A DNA stretch of 64,000 nt from Hygrophila difformis (taxonomy: Eukaryota; Streptophyta; Magnoliopsida; Lamiales; Acanthaceae): assembly GCA_030278955.1 (NCBI GenBank), contig JAOANR010000014.1, forward strand, positions 28,781,453 to 28,845,452. The letters are read 5' to 3'. Both the position numbers and the translations under genes were made by a program. Under the pieces are notes generated by a model. The model was not told where the DNA came from. It worked only from the letters and a program-made list of their open reading frames with translations, and did no database searches. Each line of letters starts with the position of its first letter. Positions within the stretch are counted from its first letter, which is position 1. Of this stretch, positions 47,191-58,003 are shown in pieces.

Positions 47191-47666
47191 GATGGAAAGA
47201 TTTAGAATTTCAAGTTGGGGATAAGTTTATGCTAAATGTATCACCAATGAAGGGGGTGATGTGTTTTGGAAAGCGAGGAAAGTTAAGCCCTCGATATATA
47301 GGACCTTATGAGATTCTAGAGAGAGTCGGAAACCTAGCGTATCGACTAGCACTACCGCCACCACTGGCTCGAGTGCATAATGTGTTCCACGTATCCCAAT
47401 TGAAGAAGTATGTGCACGACCCAACACATGTACTTCAACCGGAAGGAATTGAACTGGATGATGACTTGAGCTACGAGGAAATTCCGGTACGAATACTTGA
47501 TGTTAAGGAGAGAGTAACAAGAAATAAGACCGTAAGGATGGTTAAGGTTCTTTGGTCGAACCATGAAAATGAAACGGCAACATGGAAGTTAGAAGCAGAC
47601 ATAAGGGAGCGTTACCCGACCCATTTCCAACACGATGCAACTACAGTTATGGGGACATTACTGTAA
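47187..47666 (+). pseudogene. pol: element D integrase C-terminus and chromodomain
   Basis: [31 protein letters not shown] (GPY/F), [14 protein letters not shown], then the chromodomain [16 protein letters not shown]. The stop TAA seen in A and C is TTA here, extending the frame by two codons across the hairpin. Confidence 0.88.
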
Positions 47667-47681
47667 TCTGGGGGGGTAGGA
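47643..47681 (+). promoter_or_regulatory. element D hairpin and polypurine tract 1 (not used)
   Basis: Hairpin AGTTATG-GGGA-CATTACT (one mismatch) then CTGGGGGGGTAGGA (47668-47681) and TGTAACGACCC. In D the following 272 bp are internal, not LTR. Confidence 0.75.
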
Positions 47682-47914
47682 TGTAACGACCCGAATATTT
47701 AGTATCCCCAAATAAACAAATTCAAATTGTTTTGAACTACGTAATGACTTGATCCCTTCACAGGGTACGTACGCAACTTGGAAATTTCAATTCTGGGTTT
47801 AGTCAAAATAATAACAAACAACAACACACAATAATACAATCACACAATCAAACAATAACACAATATCACAATATAGAAATGACCCTAGTTCCGAGCTCGC
47901 GAGAAGCTAAAGCG

Positions 47915-47953
47915 CAACTTCGAGGGCAAAGTTGATTCTTACGGAGGGTAGAT
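47915..47953 (+). promoter_or_regulatory. element D hairpin and polypurine tract 2 (used)
   Basis: CAACTTCG-AGGG-CAAAGTTG (47915-47934) then TTACGGAGGGTAGAT (47939-47953), abutting the LTR start TGTAATACCCG that the 5' LTR and TSD confirm. Confidence 0.8.
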
Positions 47954-49892
47954 TGTAATACCCGTAATTTTTATAATAAGAAACAGAATTAAATCCGAAG
48001 AGCAAAGGGATTTTGATTCCAAGAACCCGTGAAGTCGGGAATGCACGGGAGTCAAAAGACGACGAATTCGAAGCCGAAAAATCCAAACTCGTTGGATTTA
48101 AGATTTCAAACATGAAATCAAATTAAGTCGAAATAAATTTAAGATAGGAATCGTAGTCCGAGAATGACCCGAAAAATCGAGCCCGAAAACGTAGGAGGAT
48201 AGAAACCTGAAAGAGATGAGAAAAGGCCCGACGGATCGCATGGCCCGGCCCACGCGGCAACCCTGCCGAGAGCCGCACGGTCTGGAGGGAAAACGTGCCG
48301 CACCGTTACACGAAAGGCGATCAACTTGCGGATTTCGACGACTTCTTACCTTATTTTCGCCCCCCGACTTTGGTAACTCGATCACCACCTTAAGGGAAGG
48401 ATTGTGGACGGATTTGAGGTTATCTTAACACCCTCTTCCAGTCTCACAAACCCTAGAGCAACCCCCAACACCCATATTCTCTCCAAACTTCTCCAAACCC
48501 GAAAACACCAAGTTCTTGCTTCCCGACGATTTTCCGGCGACCAAATCCGACCAAGGAAGTGTGTAGATCAAGGATTTCAGGCTTTGGATTGTTCGTAAGG
48601 TGTAGATTAGGTTTCCTTATCATTCAAAGACCATAACTTTCGTTCTAACTTACGGATTTTCGCATGCGATTACGTTCGTGGCCAATAAAGAAGGAGAACG
48701 TGTTTTGTAGATCCGTTCGTGGCAATTTTGGACGCTTCGATCAACCCTACGACGTTCAAGAACTCACCTACTGTAAGTCAATACCTTTCATATCAATATG
48801 GGTGGCTTAGGGACGTCCGAAACGTTGGTTTTAAAACGAAACTTTAAAATCGAACCTAAAAACCCACCTTTACGCATTTTCTGAAATCCTACGAAAACTC
48901 GTATTTCAAGAATCGGAAATGAAAAACTCCGAACTAGAGATTTGTTCCTAACATCTTAGTCTAGTTTGTGTCAAATATTCACGCATTTTCATCAAGTTTT
49001 GATACCCCAAAACGCGTCGAACACTTTTTGAGTTGCATGACTTTTTCGAAAAACTTGACAGCATGCCTAGTCAAACTTGATGTGCATTTTTCTATCACTT
49101 TCGTACAAAACTAATCTTTTGGTGTAAACATAAAAGTTGTAGATAATTGTCTCAAGATTATGCCTGTAACATTTTGTGCATTTTCATTAAGTTTTGAATA
49201 GTCAAAACGCGTTTTGAACAGACTGTGTTTTTGAAGAAAAAGTTGACAGATTTTGAATTCGAACTTGGTGAATTAATCTGATTTAATTCGAATGATTTTG
49301 GGTAAAATGTCTCTAATATAACTTGTTTATTTTGGTGTCGTGTAAGTGCCTGTAAAATTTCATGAATTTTGGAGTTCATTTGCTAAGTTAAAAATCTGTT
49401 TAAAAAGCGTTGCGCTATTTCTAAAATTATGACAGATTTTGTCTTTCGAAAAGATTGTAAAATTTCTCCTGTTTCCTCACCTAATTTCTAAAAACATAAA
49501 ACACGAAAGTTGTTCTTTAGGGCATTTTTGATACACTGTGAAAATTCAGATCAATCCGTTTGAATTGAATGTTTAAACTAAAAATGCGTAAACAGTGACA
49601 ACGAATGTTTTTAAACTTGTGAGATTTGAAGTTTCTAAACAAACGATCGAAACCCTCGTTATATGATAAAGCTATATTTTTGAAATCCTGTTACACTAAG
49701 TTGAAACGATATTGGTTACATAGGTAGGGGATGAGTGCTCTGCAGGGTGCCCCTCTAGCCTTTCCTCTGCGTGCCTATAATGGACGAGAGAAGCTTAAGT
49801 GAAATTTTTTTTGCCAAAACGGCATTGTATTTTGGGCCTACACTCTCGGGAGTATCCGTATGGGTTTCCCGAGGCTCCGGAGTGGTACTGGG

Positions 49893-50735
49893 AGTTAGGG
49901 ATATTTCTTGTATTGTGAAGATGTTCGTTATATTTGCCGCTGTTGCATCATCATGCCAACAACGCTCTTTTCTCTTCACTGGAAAAAGCACAGAATAGTA
50001 CAGTGATGTGGCATTTCCCCTAGCAGGCCTTAGAGGGCTTTAGATGGGTCTTAAAACCCATATAAATACATGTCTTCGTCCTTGAGGGATTGTGTGTGTT
50101 TACAGCCGCAATCACAGCTCCTTTTACAGAGTATTAACAGATTCCAAGCTGTGTTTATGGTGGATTGAGAGCTGAAGCAGAAACCCCCTGGTTTTCGTTG
50201 TTTGCAGAAGGCACCAACAACCATCCTGCTCCTGGTATATCTTTAGCTGTTGAGTCTTCTACATTTTCATGGGGTAATTGGGATTGTGTTTAGGCATTTC
50301 TGAGTTTATTGTTTTGTAAACACAATCCGTGAGTATTGTAGGTGTTTTAGCACCATTGAGCTTAACTTGTTTGATTAGCTAGATTCCTCAAACACCATCT
50401 TAATACCTGCCGGTGAATTGCTTCCATTTGGGTAGATAGTTGATGCTCCCATGTGTTCTTCTAGTCTATTTGGGTAGATAGGAGAGTTCATTGGAATGTA
50501 AGGGTATGTAAGGTGTGGTTGACTCTTGTTCAATCGGTTTGGTGGAGATCTAGTGAATCCCTGGCTTGGAGCCCCCAGATGTAGATCAGTGGATCGAACT
50601 GGGTGACCAAATTCCTTGTGTTCTTATTTTATTCCGCACTCTGTTTGTGTTTGCCTCTGGTTGTGGTTTGCAGGTTGTTGAGACATCGCTCAAACAACGC
50701 TTACAGGGTTTTACGTATTCTGATTGGGCCTGTCA
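49893..50735 (+). repeat. 5' LTR of copia G
   Basis: AGTTAGGG (first T changed to A) ... CCTGTCA. Followed by the primer-binding site after two bases. Confidence 0.95.
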
Positions 50736-50737
50736 AT

Positions 50738-50749
50738 TGGTATCAGAGC
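50738..50749 (+). promoter_or_regulatory. primer-binding site of copia G
   Basis: TGGTATCAGAGC, complementary to initiator Met tRNA. Confidence 0.93.
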
Positions 50750-50782
50750 AGGGCTCTAACGTTTAGCTGAGTCCGGTCCAAT

Positions 50783-53005
50783 ATGAATAGAGAAGGTGGC
50801 TCTGTCTCGAGACCTCCTCTGTTTGATGGTTCGAATTATCCATTCTGGAAGAATCGAATGAGGATATTTCTTAAGCATACTGGTGTAGATGTCTGGAATG
50901 CTGTTCTAACACCCTGGGAACAACCTATGAAAGAGGTCCGCACGCCTGCTACTGAAACCTCTGCTACCATTACTACTTTTGTCCCTGCTACTCAAGAAGA
51001 AATGTCAGCTGCTCAGAAGAACAAGGAACAAGGGAACAACACTGCTTTGAATTGTCTATTCAATTCTGTGGATGAATCACAATATCACATCATTTCAAAC
51101 TGTGAGACAGCTCATGAAGCCTGGACTGCTTTGGAAGCAGCCTATGAAGGATCTGCTGATGAACAAGCCTTGAAGCTTCAGAGAATTGAATCTGCCTTTG
51201 ACAGTATTCGGATGCAGGAGGATGAAAATATTGCTGCTTATCATGCTCGGTTCAAGAAGTTAGTCAATGAAGCTCAGTCTTTTGGTTTGAAGTATGATGA
51301 TGCAAAGCCGGTTCGGAAGATGCTGAGGACGGTTACTCGTAGGTATCAATCGAAGGTGTCCACTCTTGAAGAACTTGAGAAGACCAAAACCTTTACTCTT
51401 GAAGCATTGGTTGGTTCACTTCAGACTTTTGAGATGAACTACTTGGAAGAAGAGCCTACACGTAATCTAGCTTTCAAAGTTGAAGATGAGATTCAGTGCA
51501 TTGACAATGAAGAAAAGGCTTACCTAACCAAGAAATTGGCAAGGATATTACAGGACAAGAGAGCCAAGAAGCTGAACTACAAGAAAGATGATAAAGGACG
51601 TTATCAGCGAGGTGTTTCATCATCCCGTGAACAACCTTCCAAGCACAAGTCAGACAATTCCTATGATAAGAAGAAGGGTTATAAGAAGATGGATTTACCT
51701 GATACATTCAAGAATTTAAAGTGCTATGATTGTGAAGGTGTTGGCCATAAAGCCTCTGAATGCCCTACTGCTAAGAGAACGGTTGGAAAAGCTCTTCAAG
51801 CTACCTTAAGTGATGGTGAGGTCAGTTGTACTTCCAAGGAGGAGGGAGATGACAGCGAAGATGAGGAGATGATAGCCTTTACTGTGAAAGACGTTGTTCT
51901 AACAACCGATGACACTCTGTCCAAACATTTGTCTGATACAGAGTCTCATGAATCTGACAGTGAAGCTAGTCAATATGATTATGATGAACTTCTTGCAGGA
52001 TTTGAATTGGTGAAAGAGGATCATGCGATTGCTGTTGCAGAGAATAAGAAGTTGCTTGATCAGAAGGGAGATCTACTGGTTCTTATTGACGAGAAGGATG
52101 CTGAAATCAATGGTCTCAAGGAATCTCTGGCCACTGTATCTACTGAGAGAGATACTCTATTGGAGGAAAACGCTGCATTGCTTGCCAAGACCCAGAAGAT
52201 AGATAACATGGTTAAAGGCAAAGACAAGCTGGATGAGATCATTAATCAAGGGAAATCGCCATCCAATAGAGAAGGTATTGGGTACAAGCGCAATTCTAGA
52301 CCTAAGAAGAAATCTGCACCTACTTTTGTGCGTGCAAGTACCCTTGAGACCAGCTCATCCAAAGCACCTGAGAAAGTTGATTGTCCAGAGTCCCCCAAGA
52401 AGAGCAAAGGCTGCCCTTATTGTAAATTCCAAGGTCATCCTGTTCAACTCTGTCAAAGACTTACCCAAGATCTTCTTGGTGGTCGCCCGGTTGTTTGGCC
52501 ATCGCTGGAACTACTGAAGCAGGTCAAACTCACTATGATGTGGATTCCCAAATCCAAGATAGTACCTAAGGTGTGCCTAGTTGTACTTTCTGCTCAGAAA
52601 GGACCTAATGATGGTAAGTGGTACTTTGACAGTGGTTGCTCTCGACATATGACTGGTAAAAAGGTTTTTCTCATTGAATATGTGGAATCTGATTGTGGGG
52701 AAGTACTCTATGGAAATGGAGCTCGTAGCAAAATCTGTGGATATGGGAAAGCAAAAGGTGCAAACATGGGTTTCCTAACTACTGTGTACTATGTTGCTGA
52801 TCTATCTACTAATCTTATCTCCATAAGTCAACTATGTGATGAGAAATTCTTTGTTGGTTTCACTGATGAGGATTGCATGGTTATTGATCCTGCTTACAAT
52901 TGTGTCATTAAAGGAGTGCGATCATCTAACAATTTCTATGTCTTAAAGCCTGCTGTGGAATCAGTCTTTTTGTCACAGGTTGAAACTGCAAAGTTGTGGC
53001 ATTAA
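50783..53005 (+). pseudogene. gag: copia G Gag and protease, ended by one in-frame TAA
   Basis: 740 codons. The N-terminal Gag core (FDGSNYPFWKNRMRIFL, through about residue 220) is followed by zinc knuckle CYDCEGVGHKASEC, an acidic Ser/Asp region, a predicted coiled coil (about 415-480), a second knuckle CPYCKFQGHPVQLC, and the protease motif WYFDSGCSRHMTG with NLISISQLCDE. The TAA at 53003-53005 falls in the first residues of the integrase zinc region (KLWH). The frame continues after it, so this is one Gag-Pol frame with a single nonsense change, or a leaky stop. The long Gag with a coiled coil fits the SIRE lineage. Confidence 0.92.
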
Positions 53006-53017
53006 AGGTGTGGGCAT

Positions 53018-55738
53018 ATGAATTACAAATCTCTTATTCAACTTAGCAAGTCTGGCGTTGTTCGAGGGTTGCCCAAACTACAGAGCAAAGCCAAGGTAGT
53101 CTGTGGTGCTTGTGCTAAGGGTAAACAAATTCACTCCTCTCACAAAGTAGTGGATACCATTCAGACCACAAGGTGCCTTGAGTTGTTGCACATGGACTTG
53201 ATGGGACCAACAAAAGTTCCAAGCCTAGGTGGTAAGAGGTACATCTTTGTATGCGTTGATGATTTCTCTCGTTATACTTGGGTTGATTTCTTAAAGTCCA
53301 AAGATGAGGCTGTTTCAGTGTTCTCTAAGCTATCTTTAAAGATCATGGCTGAAAAGGATCTCAAGATAGGGCGTATCCGATCTGATCATGGGAAAGAGTT
53401 TGAAAATCAGTTGTTCACACAACTCTGCAACAACCTTGGTATTGCTCATGAATATTCAGCCCCCCACACTCCACAACAGAATGGTGTGGTTGAGCGTAAG
53501 AATCGTACTCTACAAGAGATGGCTCGTTCTCTCCTCCATGCTAGTAAACTTGGGAAACGTTTTTGGGCTGAAGCTGTTAATATCTCATGCTGCATCATTA
53601 ATCGAGTGTACATGCGACCTCAGACAACCACTACTCCTTATGAAATTTGGAGAGGGAAGACTCCTAACATTTCTCACCTTCATGTCTTTAGAAGTATGTG
53701 CTATGCTTTGAAGGATCGAACTATTGTCAAAAAGTTTGATTCCAAATCTGATGAAGCTATTTTCTTGGGATATTCAGTGGATTCAAGAGCCTACCGTGTC
53801 CACTTGAAGAGAACTTCAAAGGTTATTGAGACTATTAATGTTGTCTTTGATGATGCTAATCTCTCTGCAGGCTCTGTCTCTCCTCATGATGATGATGATG
53901 ATCCTATTCGGATTATCCCTCATGTTTCCTCCAGTGCAACTCCTGAAGTAGTGCCTCCCTCAGATCCTATTGACGTTTCTGATACTGAAGAAGGTGATCC
54001 GGTTGTTGATACAACTGGTGAACAACCATCAGCTCCAGATTCTCCCAAGAGGAGAGGTCCAAAACGTGGTCCACGAGCACCTAAATATCACTCTAATGAT
54101 GATATTATTGGCGATCCCTCTGGTCCTAGACAGACTCGAGCTCATCAACTTAACATTTCTGAACTAGCAAATATGTGCTTTCACATTATGCATTGTTTTG
54201 TTTCATCTATTGAACCTAAGAATGCTAATGAGGCTTTACAAGATGAGTTTTGGATAGCTGCGATGCAGGATGAATTGCTACAATTCAAACGCAATGATGT
54301 TTGGGAGTTGATGGAACAACCAACTGGAGTGAATGTCATTGGCACTAAATGGGTCTTTCAGAACAAGACTGATGAACATGGAAAGATCATTCGCAATAAG
54401 GCCCGCTTGGTTGCACAAGGTTTCACTCAGATTGAAGGCCTGGATTATGATGAGACATTCGCACCTGTTTCTTGCATCGAGGCTGTAAGGTTATTACTTG
54501 CTATTTCTTGCTCTCTTGGTTTTAAACTGTATCAAATGGACATCAAAACCGCATTTCTGAATGGCTACATCAAGGAAGACATCTATGTGTCTCAGCCCAT
54601 TGGTATTGAATGCCCTGATCATCCTGATTATGTTTATAAGGTTAAGCGTGCTCTTTATGGTCTAAAGCAGGCTCCTCGTGCCTGGTATGAATGTTTATCT
54701 ACATATCTTTTGGACAAAGGCTATGTGCGTGGTAATGTTGATAAGACGTTGTTCGTACAACGCACTAACAACCATTTGTTGGTAGCACAGATTTACGTGG
54801 ATGATATTGTTTTTGGCTCCACTTCAGATGATCTTCGAGATGCTTGTGTACACTCTATGCAGACTGAATTTGAGATGAGTAGGATGGGTGAGCTTACATT
54901 CTTCTTGGGACTGCAGATTAAGCAAACCTCCGATGGAATTTTTCTTAATCAAGAGAAGTATGTTGGCACCATGCTTCAGAAATTCAAAATGGAGGATTGC
55001 AAGATTGCCAGATCACCCCTTGGTCAGCATGACAAGATTACCAAAGATGAATCTGGGGTTTCTGTTAATCAAAAAATGTATCGCATCATTATTGGCAGTC
55101 TCTTGTATCTCATTGCTAGTCGTCCGGATATCTCCTTTAGTGTTGGTGTGTGCACTCGATATCAGTCCGATCCTAAAGAATCTCACCTTCGTGCTGTAAA
55201 ACGGATTCTTCGATATCTTAAAGGCACTTCCGGCCTTGGTCTCTGGTATTCTAAACGTTCCTCTCTTGAGTTAATTGGTTATACAGACTCTGACTGGGCT
55301 GGTTGTTCCGACGACCGCAAATCTACCACTGGTGGTTGTTTCTATCTTGGACAGAACTTAGTCAGCTGGTATTCTCATAAACAAAATGTTGTTGCGTTGT
55401 CTACTGCGGAAGCTGAATATATCGCTGCTGCTCATTGTTGTACCCAGCTGATTTGGATGCGTCAAATGCTTCTGGATTATGGTATATCCTTGGATGATTT
55501 TCTTATTCACTGTGACAACACCAGTGCCATAAATATCTCCAGGAATCCAGTACAACACAATCAGAGTAAACACATTGACATCAGGTTCCATTTCATTCGC
55601 AATTTGGTAGAGGATGGTCTGTGCAAAATTCAGCATCTCTCGTCGTTGGAACAACTCGCAGACATCCTTACGAAGAGTTTGGAGACTTCTCGGTTTAAAT
55701 CTTTGAGGCGCAGTTTGGTCCTCTGCTTTTCTCACTAA
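53018..55738 (+). CDS. pol: copia G integrase-reverse transcriptase-RNase H
   Basis: 906 codons in the same frame as the upstream Gag-protease. Integrase: CGACAKGK zinc ligands, HMDLMGP (Asp), RSDHGKEFEN (Asp), QQNGVVERKNRTLQEMAR (Glu). Reverse transcriptase: GTKWVFQNKTDEHGK, ARLVAQGF, QMDIKTAFLNG and the YVDDIVFGS active site. RNase H: TDSDWAGCSDDRKSTTGG, STAEAEYIAA, HCDNTSAI and KHIDIRFHFIR. All catalytic residues are visible, with no internal stop. Residue patterns fit SIRE/Maximus. Expression would need passage through the TAA at 53003. Confidence 0.95.
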   Translation: MNYKSLIQLSKSGVVRGLPKLQSKAKVVCGACAKGKQIHSSHKVVDTIQTTRCLELLHMDLMGPTKVPSLGGKRYIFVCVDDFSRYTWVDFLKSKDEAVSVFSKLSLKIMAEKDLKIGRIRSDHGKEFENQLFTQLCNNLGIAHEYSAPHTPQQNGVVERKNRTLQEMARSLLHASKLGKRFWAEAVNISCCIINRVYMRPQTTTTPYEIWRGKTPNISHLHVFRSMCYALKDRTIVKKFDSKSDEAIFLGYSVDSRAYRVHLKRTSKVIETINVVFDDANLSAGSVSPHDDDDDPIRIIPHVSSSATPEVVPPSDPIDVSDTEEGDPVVDTTGEQPSAPDSPKRRGPKRGPRAPKYHSNDDIIGDPSGPRQTRAHQLNISELANMCFHIMHCFVSSIEPKNANEALQDEFWIAAMQDELLQFKRNDVWELMEQPTGVNVIGTKWVFQNKTDEHGKIIRNKARLVAQGFTQIEGLDYDETFAPVSCIEAVRLLLAISCSLGFKLYQMDIKTAFLNGYIKEDIYVSQPIGIECPDHPDYVYKVKRALYGLKQAPRAWYECLSTYLLDKGYVRGNVDKTLFVQRTNNHLLVAQIYVDDIVFGSTSDDLRDACVHSMQTEFEMSRMGELTFFLGLQIKQTSDGIFLNQEKYVGTMLQKFKMEDCKIARSPLGQHDKITKDESGVSVNQKMYRIIIGSLLYLIASRPDISFSVGVCTRYQSDPKESHLRAVKRILRYLKGTSGLGLWYSKRSSLELIGYTDSDWAGCSDDRKSTTGGCFYLGQNLVSWYSHKQNVVALSTAEAEYIAAAHCCTQLIWMRQMLLDYGISLDDFLIHCDNTSAINISRNPVQHNQSKHIDIRFHFIRNLVEDGLCKIQHLSSLEQLADILTKSLETSRFKSLRRSLVLCFSH

Positions 55739-55869
55739 TGGGCTTTGTGTCGGGTGGGCCACTGCATTAGTTGGTTTTCTATAATTTTTGGCCCAGGCCC
55801 AGCCCCAGGGGGAGCTGTTTTTTCTTAAAAAACTGCTTGAGACGGTTGCCCGTTTACTCTCCACTTTCG

Positions 55870-55893
55870 CACGTCTCTTCTCTCTCTCCCCAG
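55870..55893 (+). promoter_or_regulatory. strong 3' splice-site-like tract before the third ORF
   Basis: A pyrimidine tract ending TCTCTCTCCCCAG at 55893, sixty bases upstream of the ATG at 55953. It could be the acceptor of a spliced subgenomic RNA. No transcript evidence is available. Confidence 0.5.
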
Positions 55894-55952
55894 TCGAACT
55901 CTGCAAGTTTCTCCCGAAAATTCCCCAATTCAAAATTCGAATTCCTCTTGCA

Positions 55953-57626
55953 ATGGCGTCCCCGTCTAGCTCCAACATTAATCCTGATGAGGTCGTGGAT
56001 GCTCAGCCGCTCGCAGTTGATGATTCACTGTATTGCGCTCGGCTTGCCGCTGTTCAGTCGCCTGGCGATGACACATTTGAGGATGCGCGCGAAGACATTG
56101 ATGCTGCTGTGGATGATTACTTTGTTGCTGACCCCGACGACGCGAACATGGAGGTCCATCCTGATGTTGAGAAGGGTTCTAACCCTCCGCCTACTTCGGA
56201 CAATGTTGAGGCATCATCGGTTGGCGCAGATCCAAAAGCGGATGTTCCGACAACAGCAAACCCTAGCTCGGGTGCTGGAAGTCCGACATCCCCTCCGGTC
56301 CCTGCCCCCGGTGCGTCTTCGTCCGCCCCTGTTCCTCTTGGCGCTAGTTCACCTCTCTCGCCTTCGGCTGTCGCTACTGGTGATGGTTTGCTAATGTTGG
56401 ACCCTGAGACCAATGCTCCCCTTCACTCGGGTACTGCTCAGCAAGTCCCTTTTGGTGGGTCTCCAACTGAGGATGTTCCGATGACCCAGGAACAACCATC
56501 CAGCATTGATCCTGATGATATTCCCCTGGATGATCTTCGGAGAAAGGTTCATGAGAAAGGGAAGCGCAAGGCTGTTCCCACTACGCCCAAACAACCTGTG
56601 AAGAAAAAGTCTAAGAAGGCTGCTCCTAAGAAAAAGTCTACCCCCGTTCTCAAGGAGTCTGACACCCACTCTCCTCTATACTTCTATGCTGATGGAGAAA
56701 GGTATGCTTTGGAAACCTTGAACTCTCGTGGTTTCATATCTGAGGAATGCTATGTGCACCCGTATTATGATCAGATTGGGTTTTCTGAGTATTTAGAGAA
56801 GAAGCATCTTTCTGTTTGGGCCACTACTCTTAAGCGCTATTCTCCTAATGTTGTTCGTGAATTTTATGCCAACTTGCATCCTGATATCCTTGATCCTGTC
56901 TCCCCTTGGTACTGTAAGATTTATCTTCGCGGTGAACTGATTGATCTTACACCCTCTGTTTCCAATGAGTTGTTGGAACTTCCTACCAACACTGATATGA
57001 ACAATCTATTTGATTTGCTTAATGCTGAGCTAGCGACCATAGCCTATACTATCCCTGCCTCTAAGAAATCTGCCATTGGTAGACGTGCTATGAGTCCATC
57101 TGATTTGTCTATGAAATACAACTGCCTTTTTAGGATTGGTGCTTCAAATTTTCTGCCTACTTCCAATGCTAGCCAGCTTAGTTCTCTCATGGGTAAATTT
57201 TTGTATTCCATTGATGAATGTCCTGAGATACTCAACTATGGTTACCTGATCATTAAGCATATGTTGAGGTTCTCTCGTAACAAGATTGAAAAGAACACCC
57301 AATTGCCCAATCCTGCTCTTATCACCTTGTTAGCTCATTCTTGCCATCTGCTTGCACCTGATGAAACCTTCATCAAGGTTAAGAAACATTTGCCTTCTGA
57401 TAAGCTTAAGGGTCTCCACAATGACTTCAAGCTTGGTCCCCAAAAGCTTGGGTCTGCCTTGGTTGACCATATTCGAAGTGAGCTGCAGCAAGTTGAGAAG
57501 GAGCTGGGCATTCTGAATGACAAGCAGATGGGGCTCAAAAGGAAGGTTCGAAAGCTGGTTGCCTTACTTCCTCACTCTTTTGATGATCCAGCTGAGGGGG
57601 AGGATGACTCTGAGGGTACCCCTTGA
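55953..57626 (+). CDS. copia G third ORF, plant-transposon-protein-like, in the env-like position
   Basis: 557 codons from ATG 55953 (MASPSSSN, good context CAATGGC), in a different frame from pol. The frame is open upstream to 55788 but has no ATG there. The N-terminal ~220 residues are Ser/Pro/Asp-rich. A basic patch KKKSKKAAPKKKS (near residue 225) looks like a nuclear localisation signal. The central part has YADGERYALETLNSRGF and VREFYANLHPDI ... WYCKIYLRGELIDL, which I recognise as similar to the 'putative plant transposon protein' domain (PF20167-like). The C-terminus has a short coiled coil (LQQVEKELGILNDKQMGLKRK). I see no signal peptide or membrane segment, so it is not an evident envelope protein. 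SIRE elements often carry an extra ORF here. The function is unknown. Confidence 0.8.
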   Translation: MASPSSSNINPDEVVDAQPLAVDDSLYCARLAAVQSPGDDTFEDAREDIDAAVDDYFVADPDDANMEVHPDVEKGSNPPPTSDNVEASSVGADPKADVPTTANPSSGAGSPTSPPVPAPGASSSAPVPLGASSPLSPSAVATGDGLLMLDPETNAPLHSGTAQQVPFGGSPTEDVPMTQEQPSSIDPDDIPLDDLRRKVHEKGKRKAVPTTPKQPVKKKSKKAAPKKKSTPVLKESDTHSPLYFYADGERYALETLNSRGFISEECYVHPYYDQIGFSEYLEKKHLSVWATTLKRYSPNVVREFYANLHPDILDPVSPWYCKIYLRGELIDLTPSVSNELLELPTNTDMNNLFDLLNAELATIAYTIPASKKSAIGRRAMSPSDLSMKYNCLFRIGASNFLPTSNASQLSSLMGKFLYSIDECPEILNYGYLIIKHMLRFSRNKIEKNTQLPNPALITLLAHSCHLLAPDETFIKVKKHLPSDKLKGLHNDFKLGPQKLGSALVDHIRSELQQVEKELGILNDKQMGLKRKVRKLVALLPHSFDDPAEGEDDSEGTP

Positions 57627-58003
57627 TCTGCCAAGTAAGGGGGAATTCCAGTGAGAAAGGACAGCAGGGCTTGATCATTTTGTTTTACTGATGTTGGAAC
57701 AACTTTTGTTTTTCTGGTTTCAGACCATGGTTATTCTGGTTTTCTGGTCTGTAATTGGTGGATATTTTGGATATTTCTCTGGTCTGTTATTGCTGAATAC
57801 TCTCATGGATATTTCCTGGATATTTGGTATGGGATTATCTTTTATGAATGGATGTTTTGTCTATGCCTGTTCTTCTTCAGCTCATATCGTTTGTGGCATG
57901 ATTATTTGTTGAGATTCTGATGCTCTCTGATCTTATCATGACTCTCTGTGCTTTCTCCACTGTTTTGACTACTTGGCCCGATCATCTCCACAAAGGGGGA
58001 GAT
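57627..58003 (+). other. copia G 3' non-coding region and polypurine tract
   Basis: About 365 bp without a credible gene, ending in AAAGGGGGAGAT (57992-58003) immediately before the 3' LTR. Confidence 0.8.

Noticed and set aside
55788..55952. N-terminal extension of the copia third ORF
   Set aside because: The frame is open but has no ATG; the first ATG with good context is at 55953.
55953..57626. Envelope protein call for the third ORF
   Set aside because: No signal peptide or membrane segment visible; basic and coiled-coil features suggest an intracellular protein.
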